64,000 bases of DNA from Sediminibacterium sp. GTDB taxonomy: Bacteria > Bacteroidota > Bacteroidia > Chitinophagales > Chitinophagaceae. The stretch covers positions 226,887 to 290,886 of the forward strand of contig NZ_JAHVAA010000006.1 of NCBI RefSeq assembly GCF_019264485.1. Reading direction: 5' to 3'. A program made the translations under genes and the position numbers. This document shows positions 25,735 to 34,805 of this stretch, piece by piece; the stretch's first letter is position 1, and each line of letters begins with the position of its first letter. Under the pieces are notes generated by a model. That model ran no database searches. It was given only the letters and a program-made list of their open reading frames with translations, and was not told the DNA's origin.

Positions 25735-27672
25735 ATGTCCTATCCTTATCAGATCAAAAGTTTTGAAGCCTATCAGGAAGCCTATAAAAAAAGTATTAGT
25801 GATCCCGAATCTTTCTGGGGTGAAATAGCATCACATTTTACCTGGCGGAAAAAATGGGATACCGTTCTTGAATGGAATTTTAAAGAACCAAAAGTTGAAT
25901 GGTTTAAAGGAGGTAAGCTCAATATCACTGAAAACTGTTTAGATCGTCATCTTGAAACCAGGGGCAATCATCCTGCCATTATCTGGGAACCCAATGCAGC
26001 TGATGAAAGCCATCGCATTCTTACTTATAAAAAATTGCATGAAAAAGTTTGTCAGTTTGCACACGTGCTGATAAACAATGGGGTACAAAAAGGTGACCGT
26101 GTTTGTATTTATATGGGTATGATTCCGGAACTGGCCATCTCAGTGCTTGCCTGTGCCCGTATTGGCGCCATTCACTCAGTGGTTTTTGGAGGATTCTCAG
26201 CTCAGAGTATTGCCGACAGACTTGAAGATGCACAGGCAACATTTATTGTTACCTGCGATGGTGCTTACAGGGGGGCAAAAGATATTCCTTTAAAAAGCGT
26301 AATCGATGATGCACTGATTGGTAATAAAACCGTTAAACGTGTCATTGTTGCTACCCGTACTCGCACACCTGTTTCCATGATCAAGGGAAGAGATGTATGG
26401 TGGGAAGATGAAATGAAACAAGTGGAAGAAAAGGGAATTACATTTATTGAAGCAGCAGAGATGGACGCCGAAGACCCTCTTTTTATTCTTTACACATCTG
26501 GCTCTACCGGTAAACCCAAAGGCGTGGTTCATAGCGTTGCCGGGTATATGGTATACACCAACTATACTTTTGTAAACGTATTTCAATACCAGCCGGGGCA
26601 GGTACATTTCTGTACGGCAGATATTGGCTGGATTACCGGACATAGTTATATTGTTTACGGGCCACTCAGTGCCGGTGCCACTTCTCTTCTGTTTGAAGGT
26701 GTTCCTACCTGGCCCGATGCAGGTCGCTTCTGGGATATAATAGACAAATACTGCGTCAACATTCTTTATACGGCCCCCACTGCCATTAGAAGTTTGATGG
26801 GGTTTGGACTCGGCCCCTTACAAGGCAAAGATCTCTCTTCACTCAAAGTATTGGGTACAGTAGGCGAACCTATCAACGAAGAAGCCTGGCATTGGTATGA
26901 TGAACATGTAGGCAAGAAAAAATGTCCGATTGTTGATACCTGGTGGCAAACAGAAACCGGAGGTTGCCTTATTTCAAATCTTGCAGGTATTACACCCGCT
27001 AAACCCGGATGGGCTACACTGCCCATGCCTGGATTAGAAATGGTATTGGTAGATGAAAATGGCAAGGAAATAATTCAACAGGGTGACGAGATCATTTCAG
27101 GAAACCTTTGTATCAAATCGCCGTGGCCCTCTATTCTCAGAACAACTTATGGCGATCATGAAAGATGCAGAACCAATTATTTTGCCACTTACGAAAACAT
27201 GTATTTCACCGGCGATGGTGCAATGAAAAACAAAGATGGTTTCTTCCGCATCACAGGCAGGGTTGATGATGTACTGAATGTAAGCGGACACCGTATTGGT
27301 ACTGCCGAAGTAGAGAACGCTATTAATATGCATGCAGGAGTTGTAGAAAGTGCTGTAGTAGGTTATCCGCATGATATTAAAGGACAAGGTATTTATGCAT
27401 ACATAATTTATCAGGGCTCTCATGCACAGGACACGCATGGCACGGGCGATCTGGTAAGAAAAGACATTCTGCAAACAGTAACACGTATTATTGGCGCCAT
27501 CGCCAAACCAGATAAAATTCAGTTTGTAAGTGGTTTACCAAAAACAAGAAGTGGAAAAATCATGCGAAGAATTTTACGCAAGATTGCAGAAGGAGAAACA
27601 GAGAACCTGGGCGATACAAGTACTTTACTGGATCCGGGCGTAGTGGATGAGATTAAAAAAGGTAGATTATAA
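25735..27672 (+). CDS. acs: Acetyl-CoA synthetase (acetate-CoA ligase)
   Basis: A 645-residue adenylate-forming enzyme that makes acetyl-CoA from acetate, ATP and CoA. The P-loop-like motif LYTSGSTGKPKGVVHS is at about 255-270. Acs-specific segments include WWQTETGG, YFTGDGAMKNKDGFF, GRVDDVLNVSGHRIGTAEVE and the C-terminal PKTRSGKIMRRILRK, whose K608 is the residue that is acetylated and catalytic for adenylation. Length and the tryptophan in the acetate pocket (WWQTETGG) fit acetate rather than longer acids. It is divergent from the MHS transporter and DUF6814-type genes, suggesting an acetate uptake and activation module. Confidence 0.96.
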   Translation: MSYPYQIKSFEAYQEAYKKSISDPESFWGEIASHFTWRKKWDTVLEWNFKEPKVEWFKGGKLNITENCLDRHLETRGNHPAIIWEPNAADESHRILTYKKLHEKVCQFAHVLINNGVQKGDRVCIYMGMIPELAISVLACARIGAIHSVVFGGFSAQSIADRLEDAQATFIVTCDGAYRGAKDIPLKSVIDDALIGNKTVKRVIVATRTRTPVSMIKGRDVWWEDEMKQVEEKGITFIEAAEMDAEDPLFILYTSGSTGKPKGVVHSVAGYMVYTNYTFVNVFQYQPGQVHFCTADIGWITGHSYIVYGPLSAGATSLLFEGVPTWPDAGRFWDIIDKYCVNILYTAPTAIRSLMGFGLGPLQGKDLSSLKVLGTVGEPINEEAWHWYDEHVGKKKCPIVDTWWQTETGGCLISNLAGITPAKPGWATLPMPGLEMVLVDENGKEIIQQGDEIISGNLCIKSPWPSILRTTYGDHERCRTNYFATYENMYFTGDGAMKNKDGFFRITGRVDDVLNVSGHRIGTAEVENAINMHAGVVESAVVGYPHDIKGQGIYAYIIYQGSHAQDTHGTGDLVRKDILQTVTRIIGAIAKPDKIQFVSGLPKTRSGKIMRRILRKIAEGETENLGDTSTLLDPGVVDEIKKGRL

Positions 27673-27683
27673 ATTAATTTTTA

Positions 27684-27728
27684 GCCGCAGATTTACAGAC
27701 TAGTTTGGCCGATCTGCGAATCTGTGGC
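27684..27728. repeat. Imperfect inverted repeat, CCGCAGA words, after acs
   Basis: Arms 27684-27699 and 27713-27728 match at 13 of 16 positions and the three differences are transitions. The words (GCCGCAG, ATTTACAG) parallel those of the palindrome at 18090-18148. It lies 12 nt after the acs stop and could serve as its terminator. Confidence 0.65.
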
Positions 27729-27772
27729 CCGCTCGTTTTCAGCAAATTCAGCATTAATAGTATATTTAAGCA

Positions 27773-28660
27773 ATGAAAAGGGTATTTTTTCTTTGCTTTC
27801 TTATTGGTCTTTCAATATATAGTTCTTCGCAAAATCTTATCAGGTTCATTGAGAACAATAAATTTGGCTACGTTCACAAAATAACCGGCAGAACTACTAT
27901 TACACCCCAGTTTACTTATGCCAGCCAGTTTAACGACGGTATTGCAGTGGCTGCAGTTGGTAATCACCTGTTATCATCCAAATACGGTTTTATCAACGAA
28001 AAAGGAAAATGGTTGATTATTCCTCAATTTAATGCTGCCGGCAATTTTTCTGCAGGAAAAGCAAGGGTACAACAGAGTGGCAAATGGGGTTATATCGATA
28101 AAAAAGGAAGTTTTGTTATTCAACCACAGTTTGCGCTATGTTATGATTTTAAAGAAGGACTGGCAGTGGCTTCTGTAAAAAACAATCTATGGGGTCTGAT
28201 TGACAGTAGTGGAAAATTTATATTACAACCAGAATATTATAGCATCACTGATGTATTTGCGGGATTAACCTGTACGCAAAAAAACATGACTGATAAATGG
28301 GAGATTCTCAATATCAAAAAGAAAACAAGTATTAAAACTTCCTTTACACGTATGTATGCATTTGCCGACAGCCTCGCTCCGGCACGTGATACCAGTAATA
28401 AATGGGGTTTTGTAAATACCAGTGGCGCCTGGGTTATTCAACCCGGTTTTACCAATGCCAGTTCATTCAGTGAAGGACTTGCAGCTGTTGAAAAAGATTA
28501 CGGATACTGGGGTTTTATCAATAAAAAAGGAGAATGGGTCATTGCACCACAATTCGACCGGTCTGGCAGTTTCCACAAAGGTTTGGCCTTAATGGAAAAA
28601 GGAGCAGATATTGTTTATGTTGACAAAGAAGGTGTACCTGTTTTTAGCTTCAAGCGATAA
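27773..28660 (+). CDS. WG-repeat protein, exported
   Basis: A 295-residue protein with a signal peptide (1-19, ending SIYSSSQ). The rest is a run of about six WG repeats, each with a KWGFIN/KWGYIDKKG turn followed by (F/V)VIxPQF and SFxEGLAxV. It resembles the repeat half of the protein at 20533-22671 but has no second domain. WG repeats are common in secreted Bacteroidota proteins and their ligand is unknown. Start is the first ATG and fits the signal peptide. It converges with the small membrane protein at 28680. Confidence 0.87.
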   Translation: MKRVFFLCFLIGLSIYSSSQNLIRFIENNKFGYVHKITGRTTITPQFTYASQFNDGIAVAAVGNHLLSSKYGFINEKGKWLIIPQFNAAGNFSAGKARVQQSGKWGYIDKKGSFVIQPQFALCYDFKEGLAVASVKNNLWGLIDSSGKFILQPEYYSITDVFAGLTCTQKNMTDKWEILNIKKKTSIKTSFTRMYAFADSLAPARDTSNKWGFVNTSGAWVIQPGFTNASSFSEGLAAVEKDYGYWGFINKKGEWVIAPQFDRSGSFHKGLALMEKGADIVYVDKEGVPVFSFKR

Positions 28661-28679
28661 TTATGTTTGCTGTTTCATA

Positions 28680-29015
28680 TCATAAGTCATGTTCTGATTT
28701 TCCCAAAAAATACAATATCAGTGGCCCCAGAAATAATATAACTATGATAATCACAGCAGGTATCATAACAAACAGATGAATTTCTTTTTGTATGATATTT
28801 CGCTTCAGCGCCTTAACAAGCAAAGCCATAAAACAAAAACATCCAACCCATGATAAGATGGTTGCGGTAAAATAAAAGAACAGCGGGCTTCTGTCCTGTT
28901 TTAAGACATCAAAAAGTGGAAGAAAAAATAGTAATAGGGCATCTGCCGCGAGTAATAGAAAAATGGTGTTGAAGGGTATATTCAATAACCTGATCAGCAA
29001 TTTTTTCGCTTGCAT
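28680..29015 (-). CDS. Small membrane protein, 111 residues, unknown
   Basis: A hydrophobic protein with three probable transmembrane segments (about residues 15-35, 45-67 and 80-105), separated by basic loops (VKALKRNIIQKE). The short N-terminal MQAKKLLIRLL is basic, suggesting the N-terminus stays inside. I do not recognise a family. It lies convergent to the WG-repeat gene, with stop codons 20 nt apart. The 139 nt upstream contain nested short inverted repeats (29037-29150) and no further gene. The call rests on the membrane pattern and the intact frame. Confidence 0.6.
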   Translation of the reverse strand: MQAKKLLIRLLNIPFNTIFLLLAADALLLFFLPLFDVLKQDRSPLFFYFTATILSWVGCFCFMALLVKALKRNIIQKEIHLFVMIPAVIIIVILFLGPLILYFLGKSEHDL

Positions 29016-29036
29016 TAAAAAATAAACAGGTATTGT

Positions 29037-29150
29037 ATGAAATATGGATTTAGATAGTTCATGCCCATTTATAGATGCAAGATAATTCCAATAAAAAGAA
29101 AACAGGCAGGTAGCACTTGCATCTTCTTTCTATTCTCTTACATATTTCAT
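29037..29150. other. Nested short inverted repeats upstream of the small membrane protein gene
   Basis: An outer 10-bp pair (29037-29046 and 29141-29150) encloses an inner 9-bp pair (29073-29081 and 29116-29124). The sequence lies between two minus-strand genes. It could fold as a leader or small RNA, or be chance. Confidence 0.3.
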
Positions 29151-29154
29151 GGTT

Positions 29155-30411
29155 TCACTTCATCAATTCAACTTTTTTACCTTCCCATCCAGGGAAAAGT
29201 CCATTTGTGTTTTTTAGCCGAAGATGACCGGAGGATACGCTACTAAATACTGCACGAAAGTCTGTTGAAACGGGCAAATCTCTACCATCTTCCAGATCGG
29301 CTTTGGCCAATGATTTTATATTATGATATACTTTACCACCTTGTACATCATTCCCCAGAACAAATAAGCAACTTGCTCTTCCATGATCGGTTCCGCCGGT
29401 TCCGTTCTGATGAGCGGTACGGCCAAATTCGGTCATCGTCATTACTGTCACTTCATCCTGGTACTGACCCATATCGGTCCAGAAAGCAGCAATACTATCA
29501 CTGAAATCGCGAAGATTACGTGCAAATGCACCATTCACCGTTCCCTGATTGAAATGCGTATCCCATCCCCCACTTTCTGCAAAAGCTACTTCAACACCTA
29601 CATCCATTTTAATTAATGTAGCAATCTGTTTCAGTGAATTTCCCAGCGGAGAATTTGGATATATCGCCCCATTGGCAGGTTGGTAATTTTTGATATCTGT
29701 AGACTTTAAAATTTTCATCGCCTCAAAACTCTCTTTCCCTGTTTTGTTGAGTAACTGATTACTGGTCTGGTCATACAGCGATTCAAAAGATTTGGCAGCC
29801 ATATTTCCAGCCATTGGATTACCCTGCATCTGAATAGCAAAATCCTGCAGGTTGCTGATGGCCAATGCTTCGCGATCGCCATACAAACTCCTTGGTAAAG
29901 CACTGGTTAAACTCACGGCACTAAATGGTGTTGCTTCATGACCGGTTAAACCTACGGCCCTGTTCAGCCATCCGCTGCTTGTTCCTTTATTAAAGGGAGT
30001 TCCGCTTTCCATAAAATCCTGTGCATCGAAATGACTTCTTGTATTATTTGGGCTACCTACACCATGTACAATGGCCATACGACCCTCCTTGAAAAAAGAA
30101 GACAAGCTATTTAATGCCGGGTGCAATCCAAATTGTCCATCCAAATCCATCATACCACCCTGTGCCTGTACCGGGCTCATAAATAAGGTAGGGCGTAAGG
30201 TTTTCAGGTTAGGGTCTGTAAACGGACTCACTGCCATCAAGCCATCCATCGCACCTCTTTGAAAAATGCATACCAATACTTTATTCTTTTTGTATGGGTG
30301 CAAAATTTTCCTGTTATCTGCCGCACGTGCAATAAAATTGGGCACACCACCAAAACCTGCAGCAAAAAGTGCCAGTGCACCTGATTTCATAAATGCTCTT
30401 CTGTGAATCAT
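29155..30411 (-). CDS. DUF1501 family protein (sulfatase-like fold, Tat exported)
   Basis: A 418-residue protein with a Tat-type N-terminus (RRAFMKSGALALFAAGFG). The body matches DUF1501: KVLVCIFQRGAMDGL, HPALNSLSSFFKEGRMAIVHGVGSPNNTRSHFDAQDFMESG, SGGWDTHFNQG, TMTEFGRTAHQNGTGGTDHGRASCLFVLG. Members look like alkaline-phosphatase-fold proteins but no activity is established. DUF1501 genes are nearly always found after a DUF1800 gene, as here, and the two products are thought to work together in the periplasm or envelope. The gap to DUF1800 is 140 nt and holds two heptad blocks. Confidence 0.9.
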   Translation of the reverse strand: MIHRRAFMKSGALALFAAGFGGVPNFIARAADNRKILHPYKKNKVLVCIFQRGAMDGLMAVSPFTDPNLKTLRPTLFMSPVQAQGGMMDLDGQFGLHPALNSLSSFFKEGRMAIVHGVGSPNNTRSHFDAQDFMESGTPFNKGTSSGWLNRAVGLTGHEATPFSAVSLTSALPRSLYGDREALAISNLQDFAIQMQGNPMAGNMAAKSFESLYDQTSNQLLNKTGKESFEAMKILKSTDIKNYQPANGAIYPNSPLGNSLKQIATLIKMDVGVEVAFAESGGWDTHFNQGTVNGAFARNLRDFSDSIAAFWTDMGQYQDEVTVMTMTEFGRTAHQNGTGGTDHGRASCLFVLGNDVQGGKVYHNIKSLAKADLEDGRDLPVSTDFRAVFSSVSSGHLRLKNTNGLFPGWEGKKVELMK

Positions 30412-30447
30412 AAAAAAAGTTTAGTTATAAGCTGAGGGCCAGGCAGC

Positions 30448-30475
30448 AAGTAACAAGCTACAAGATTCAAGCCCA
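30448..30475. repeat. Heptad block, word AAGnnnC
   Basis: Four words at 7-nt steps: AAGTAAC, AAGCTAC, AAGATTC, AAGCCCA. It lies in the DUF1800-DUF1501 gap. Its words match the AAGCTAC set at 18974-19063, indicating related elements at distant sites. Confidence 0.8.
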
Positions 30476-30520
30476 CAAGTTTAGATTCTTAATTTTTTAA
30501 TTATTGCCTTTCTAATTCCT

Positions 30521-30548
30521 CTCACGTTTCACCTTTCACGTCTCACGT
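30521..30548. repeat. Heptad block, word CTCACGT, abutting the DUF1800 stop
   Basis: Four words at 7-nt steps: CTCACGT, TTCACCT, TTCACGT, CTCACGT, followed by a degraded fifth. It ends 3 nt from the stop codon of the minus-strand DUF1800 gene. Confidence 0.8.
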
Positions 30549-30551
30549 CTC

Positions 30552-32519
30552 TCATTTTCTCTGAAATTCCGGCGACCCAATAATAATTCCTACCACCTGT
30601 GCCACTGTTGCTGCGGTGCTATTCATTGTATTAACTCCTTGTATCTTGTCGCCCTCCTTGTTCCTTGCTCCTTGTCTTCCTGCCCCTTGTCTTCTTACTT
30701 CCTGTTCCTCCATTTCATCTTCCACCATTTCAGTTTTTATTTTAGATGCGGCTTCATTTATTTTTTGTTCCACCTGTGTATCACGTACCATCGCTGTAAG
30801 ACGTTTGATATTTTCTTCCTGGTCTCGTTCAGGTAAAAGTATTCTGCTGTAAATACGCAAAGCTTCATCTGCACTTTCAGGCTCATGATTATCATTAAGT
30901 GAGAGTAGGTTTATTCTTACTCCGGGAATTTTCTGAGTGGCCAGTGCCAGTCCGAAATTCATCCTGTTTAATAATGAGCCGCTGTTGATCCAGAAATTTG
31001 CACGATCGGGAAAGCCTGTTGGAGCCTGATAATAATAAAACCGTTGTCCCATTTTTGTACACCAATTATATATCTGAAACGGTTGCATAACCTGTGCTTT
31101 TGTTGCACGGATGGCGCTGATCGCAAATTCAAATGGTGATTTCACTTTCTCTCTTAACGCATTCTTCGACCAGAAATCAGGATGATTTACCATGGTTATT
31201 AGCATGGCTTTTATATTGCCACCTGTTTCCTGAAAAGTTTTCGCTATCGATTTAACGATCGCTTCAGAAGGTTCATCCGCTACAAAACGTCTGGCCAGTT
31301 TGGTTGCAATAAACTGTGCTGTTGAAGCATGTGAAGACAGCATTTCCAGTACCTGTACTCCTTCTTTATATCCATCTTTACCACTAAACTGTTTTCCTAA
31401 AATTATTTTAGGGTTTTCATCATGTTTATCGCCACGAAAAAGAAAATCACCCTCAACCATCAAGCCTCGTCTTTCGAGTTGGGTTTGATTCAGGTTTTCA
31501 ATCAATTGTCTTCCAGGACCTTCTTTATACATCGGTTTCACCGCCCATCCTGTTAAGGCCCGTGCTACTTCCGTTACATCTTTTTGTGCATAGCCCCCAT
31601 CTACACCCAGCGTATGCAACTCCATTACTTCACGGGCATAATTTTCATTCAAGCCCTGTGTTCTTCTTGCAGCAACAGCCTGTTGAACCAATGCTCCGCC
31701 TGGCATAGATGTGTCACTCAGTCTTGCTTCCACACGCTCTCTTGCAGCTCTCAATACTGCATTGTTCTGCTGACGGCGAGTTCTTTCATTCTCATTGCTT
31801 ACACTTAATGCATTATCTAAATATTCCAGCATGGCCGGATGTTTGGCCGTTGCCATCAACATATCTTTAAAATTACCCAGTACATATGGTCTTATGGCAT
31901 CTCTTTCATAAGTCATCACATATTGCTGGCTCTGCCCTTTGGTAAGCGAAACATTGAAATGGTTAAACCAGAAATCAGTCAGCACTTCTTTTAACTGGTT
32001 GTTACTGTATGCAGCTCTTAATACTTTCTGATTAATGAGTTGCCGGTGCAGTTCCTGAACAGGTTTAAAACCTTCTTTCTCCTGAATCAATCGTAATTGC
32101 TCCCGGTATTTTTGTCTGTCGGCATTATTGATAGAATCAGCAGGTATCAGTTTATTTCTGATGGCAACACGAATAACCTGCGCAGGTGTGAGATATGTAT
32201 TGACGATTTTATCATTGCTCAGGTTCAATGATTCAAATGTTTCTAAGCGACGATTAAGTTCTGTATCGGCCAGACTGGCTTCGAGTTGTTGTAACAGCCA
32301 TTTTTCCAAACCTGTGTTTACTACTTCCTTTATTTGTCCGGGTTGTACGCCATAACTAAACCTGTTTAATAAATGTGCTGCCGCCTGTTCCTGTGTGAGG
32401 CCCGCTTTTTTATACGGCATTTTAATTTCAGACAAACCACTATTACTATTGGTAAAAGCTGCACCCAGGGTAAATATGGCCCCGATTGTAAAAGTCTTGA
32501 ACATGCGCTGCAAGGACAT
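30552..32519 (-). CDS. DUF1800 family protein with a repeat-derived basic insert
   Basis: A 655-residue exported protein. The start at 32517-32519 (MSLQRMFKTFTIGAIF) gives a plausible signal peptide; codons further upstream would run through a hairpin. The DUF1800 core is clear: AAAHLLNRFSYGVQPGQIKEV, VLTDFWFNHFNVS, NYARELM-like NENYAREVMELHTLGV, DVTEVARALTGWAV, SGKDGYKEGVQVLEML, ATKLARRFVADEPS. Function is unestablished; it pairs with DUF1501. Near the C-terminus, residues about 606-628 are a basic Gly/Arg/Gln-rich stretch (QEVRRQGAGRQGARNKEGDK) between an acidic segment and the conserved tail VAQVVGIIIGSPEFQRK. The DNA encoding this stretch is a 7-8 nt word array, so the insert looks like a repeat element captured in frame. 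Confidence 0.88.
   Translation of the reverse strand: MSLQRMFKTFTIGAIFTLGAAFTNSNSGLSEIKMPYKKAGLTQEQAAAHLLNRFSYGVQPGQIKEVVNTGLEKWLLQQLEASLADTELNRRLETFESLNLSNDKIVNTYLTPAQVIRVAIRNKLIPADSINNADRQKYREQLRLIQEKEGFKPVQELHRQLINQKVLRAAYSNNQLKEVLTDFWFNHFNVSLTKGQSQQYVMTYERDAIRPYVLGNFKDMLMATAKHPAMLEYLDNALSVSNENERTRRQQNNAVLRAARERVEARLSDTSMPGGALVQQAVAARRTQGLNENYAREVMELHTLGVDGGYAQKDVTEVARALTGWAVKPMYKEGPGRQLIENLNQTQLERRGLMVEGDFLFRGDKHDENPKIILGKQFSGKDGYKEGVQVLEMLSSHASTAQFIATKLARRFVADEPSEAIVKSIAKTFQETGGNIKAMLITMVNHPDFWSKNALREKVKSPFEFAISAIRATKAQVMQPFQIYNWCTKMGQRFYYYQAPTGFPDRANFWINSGSLLNRMNFGLALATQKIPGVRINLLSLNDNHEPESADEALRIYSRILLPERDQEENIKRLTAMVRDTQVEQKINEAASKIKTEMVEDEMEEQEVRRQGAGRQGARNKEGDKIQGVNTMNSTAATVAQVVGIIIGSPEFQRK
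30635..30704. repeat. Heptad-like array inside the DUF1800 reading frame
   Basis: CTCCTTG, TATCTTG, then TTCCTTG, CTCCTTG, TCTTCCTG, CCCCTTG and TCTTCTT, at mostly 7-nt and some 8-nt steps. On the coding strand the word is CAAGGAG-like. It lies fully within the gene and encodes the basic insert at residues 606-628. The words resemble the block at 10076-10111. Confidence 0.7.
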
Positions 32520-32581
32520 CGGTTTTAGTTTTGTATTGGACAAAAGATCGAATGAAAGGTTTAACAGTTTGGTGAAATTAA

Positions 32582-32618
32582 TTGCCACTGTCCAAAGGAG
32601 TCCTCTGGACAGTGGCAA
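32582..32618. other. 12-bp hairpin at the head of the DUF1800 transcript
   Basis: Arms 32582-32593 and 32607-32618 are perfect complements, loop 13 nt. It lies between the OPT terminator and the DUF1800 start on the minus strand and has no T-run on that strand. It could be a leader structure. Confidence 0.5.
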
Positions 32619-32620
32619 AA

Positions 32621-32647
32621 AAAGAGCGTCTTCATCAGACGCTCTTT
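32621..32647 (-). terminator. Intrinsic terminator of the OPT transporter gene
   Basis: An 11-bp perfect stem (32621-32631, 32637-32647) with a 5-nt loop, followed on the minus strand by a run of T. It begins 13 nt after the stop of the OPT gene. Confidence 0.85.
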
Positions 32648-32659
32648 CAATATTTACCT

Positions 32660-34711
32660 TTACGTTGTTTTCTTCATGGCCACTCTATATAGTATAAAGC
32701 CCATCAATGCAAAGAATAAGGTTCCCAGCAGGAAGTATCCGTTTTCAGACAATGTATTCACCAGTCCATGTTCCATGCTTATATCCTGGAGGAACTTTTC
32801 TCCGCCCGATGTTCCGGTAATAAACGCTATTACCACACCTGCAACTGCACCACCTGCAACCAGCCCTGTTGCAAATAAGCTCCCCTTACTCAATTCCTCT
32901 TCTTCTGCACTCATTTCTTTTTTATCTTTTTTCTGTCTGCCTTCTACAATTCCACGAATAGCACCACCAATAAAAATAGGCAGTGTAGTTGCCAATGGCA
33001 GGTAAACACCAATTGCAAAACTCAGCGATTTAATACCACAAAGTTCCATTACCACTGCGAGGAACATCCCTACAATTACATATTGCCAGTCGAGGTTTTG
33101 TGAAAGAATGCCTTTTATTAATGTAGCCATCAGCGTGGCCTGTGGAGCCGGATATTTTTCTGTACCGATTGCATGTTGTATACCCTGTTGTACCATTTCG
33201 GTAGTAGGTTTATCCAGAAATTTAACCGTTATACCAATTACGATTGATGAAACGATAGCACCCACAAACAAAGCAATCTGCTGGTTACGTGGTGTGGCAC
33301 CTACTATATAACCACTTTTTAAATCCTGAGAAGTGGCGCCAGCATTTGCTGCAGCAATACAGATCATACCACCTACTACCAGCACCAGTGGTTCATATGC
33401 CTGACCCGACCAGCCAAGGCTTAAGAAAATAAGACTCGTACCCATAACAGTGGCGATGGTCATACCACTGATAGGATTATTAGAGGACCCAATCAATCCC
33501 ACAATACGTGATGAAACAGTTACAAACAATGCACCGAATAATACCACAAGAATACCGATCAGTATTTTTTGCATGAATCCATCACCCGGTAGATTGGGAA
33601 TAACAGAAATGATGGCAATCAGCGCAAGACTTCCCAAACCCACCACTTTTAAACTCAGGTCCTTATCGGTACGGGCTACATTAATATTTGCACCGCCTGA
33701 ACCACCACGTAAAGAAGCCATGCTGCCTTTTACAGACTTTACAATGGTGGGTAATGTTTTAATCAGCGTAATGATACCACCTGCTGCTACTGTACCTGCA
33801 CCTACCTGACGCACATAAGCATAATAAATGGCAGCAGAGTAATCGGCAAATGTATGGGTAATGGGGTCCCAGCCACCTTTGCCACCTGCTTTGCTGATAT
33901 CGGCCAGGTAACCCAGTTTGGCTAACTGAATAGCAATGGCATCCGCAGGTACAAGCGTAGATAGTAATGGAATGAATACCATCCAGCTCAATACACTACC
34001 TGCCACAAGTACACCTGCAATACGCGGGCCGATGATATAACCCACTCCTAAATATTCAGGCGTTATTTCACCGCTTACTTTAGCAGAAGGGAAAAATTTA
34101 TTGATCTGTTGAGTTGCGTAGTGAGGTGTTTCAGCTATGATATGCATCACTTTCTGCAGCAGCGCATAAACAAAAGCTACGCCCAGCCCCCAGAAAGCCG
34201 TTTTGGCAAAATCTCCTCCTCGTTCACCGGCTTTCAATACATCACCACAGGCTGTTCCTTCCGGGTAAGGAAGGTTATCGTGTTCATTTACGATCAGCGC
34301 TTTTCTGAGTGGCACCATTAATAAAGTACCGAGTAAACCACCCACGATCGCAAGAATCAGGATGGTGAGATAATTAAAATATTCAGCACTACTGGGGGAA
34401 GATAAAAAGAGAAAACCGGGAAGGGTAAATGCCACACCCGCTGCAATACTTTCTCCGGCAGAACCGGTGGTTTGAATGATATTGTTTTCGAGAATTGTTG
34501 TTTTCAGAAATTTCCGACCCAATGTAATGGCAATAACGGCAATGGGTATAGACGCTGATACGGTTAAGCCCGCTTTCAGCGCCAGATAAACAGTGGCGGC
34601 ACCAAAGATCACTCCAAAAAGACTCCCTACCAGAATCGATTTCACGGTAAGCTCTTTCATGTTTGTTTCGGGGGAAACAAATGGTTTAAAGGTTTTTTGA
34701 GGTTGAGACAT
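32660..34711 (-). CDS. Oligopeptide transporter, OPT family
   Basis: A 683-residue membrane protein with about 15 hydrophobic segments. Diagnostic stretches are NMKELTVKSILVGSLFGVIFGAATVYLALKAGLTVSASIP at the N-terminus, NNIIQTTGSAGESIAAGVAFTLP, PLRKALIVNEHDNLPYPEGTACGDVL, and NPISGMTIATVMGTSL, all standard for bacterial OPT proteins. The family takes up oligopeptides, or in some members metal-chelate complexes, with protons. I chose the ATG at 34709-34711 (MSQPQKTFKPF); longer frames overlap the divergent gene. It faces the POT transporter at 34806 across about 94 nt, so two peptide uptake systems of different families share one control region. Confidence 0.93.
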   Translation of the reverse strand: MSQPQKTFKPFVSPETNMKELTVKSILVGSLFGVIFGAATVYLALKAGLTVSASIPIAVIAITLGRKFLKTTILENNIIQTTGSAGESIAAGVAFTLPGFLFLSSPSSAEYFNYLTILILAIVGGLLGTLLMVPLRKALIVNEHDNLPYPEGTACGDVLKAGERGGDFAKTAFWGLGVAFVYALLQKVMHIIAETPHYATQQINKFFPSAKVSGEITPEYLGVGYIIGPRIAGVLVAGSVLSWMVFIPLLSTLVPADAIAIQLAKLGYLADISKAGGKGGWDPITHTFADYSAAIYYAYVRQVGAGTVAAGGIITLIKTLPTIVKSVKGSMASLRGGSGGANINVARTDKDLSLKVVGLGSLALIAIISVIPNLPGDGFMQKILIGILVVLFGALFVTVSSRIVGLIGSSNNPISGMTIATVMGTSLIFLSLGWSGQAYEPLVLVVGGMICIAAANAGATSQDLKSGYIVGATPRNQQIALFVGAIVSSIVIGITVKFLDKPTTEMVQQGIQHAIGTEKYPAPQATLMATLIKGILSQNLDWQYVIVGMFLAVVMELCGIKSLSFAIGVYLPLATTLPIFIGGAIRGIVEGRQKKDKKEMSAEEEELSKGSLFATGLVAGGAVAGVVIAFITGTSGGEKFLQDISMEHGLVNTLSENGYFLLGTLFFALMGFILYRVAMKKTT

Positions 34712-34805
34712 GAGTTGGTTTTTAGATGAAGCAAGCAATTTTTTCGGCGAACAAATAAAGGTTTACCGATTGTTTCCGATACTTTTAAATTTCAAAATAC
34801 GATTT

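Noticed and set aside
29155..32519. DUF1800-DUF1501 pair as a novel system
   Set aside because: The pairing is widespread and already known, although its function is not; only the repeat-derived insert is unusual here.
32520..32618. Upstream extension of the DUF1800 protein by 33 codons
   Set aside because: The extra codons run through a perfect hairpin and lack a signal peptide; the ATG at 32519 gives a normal one.
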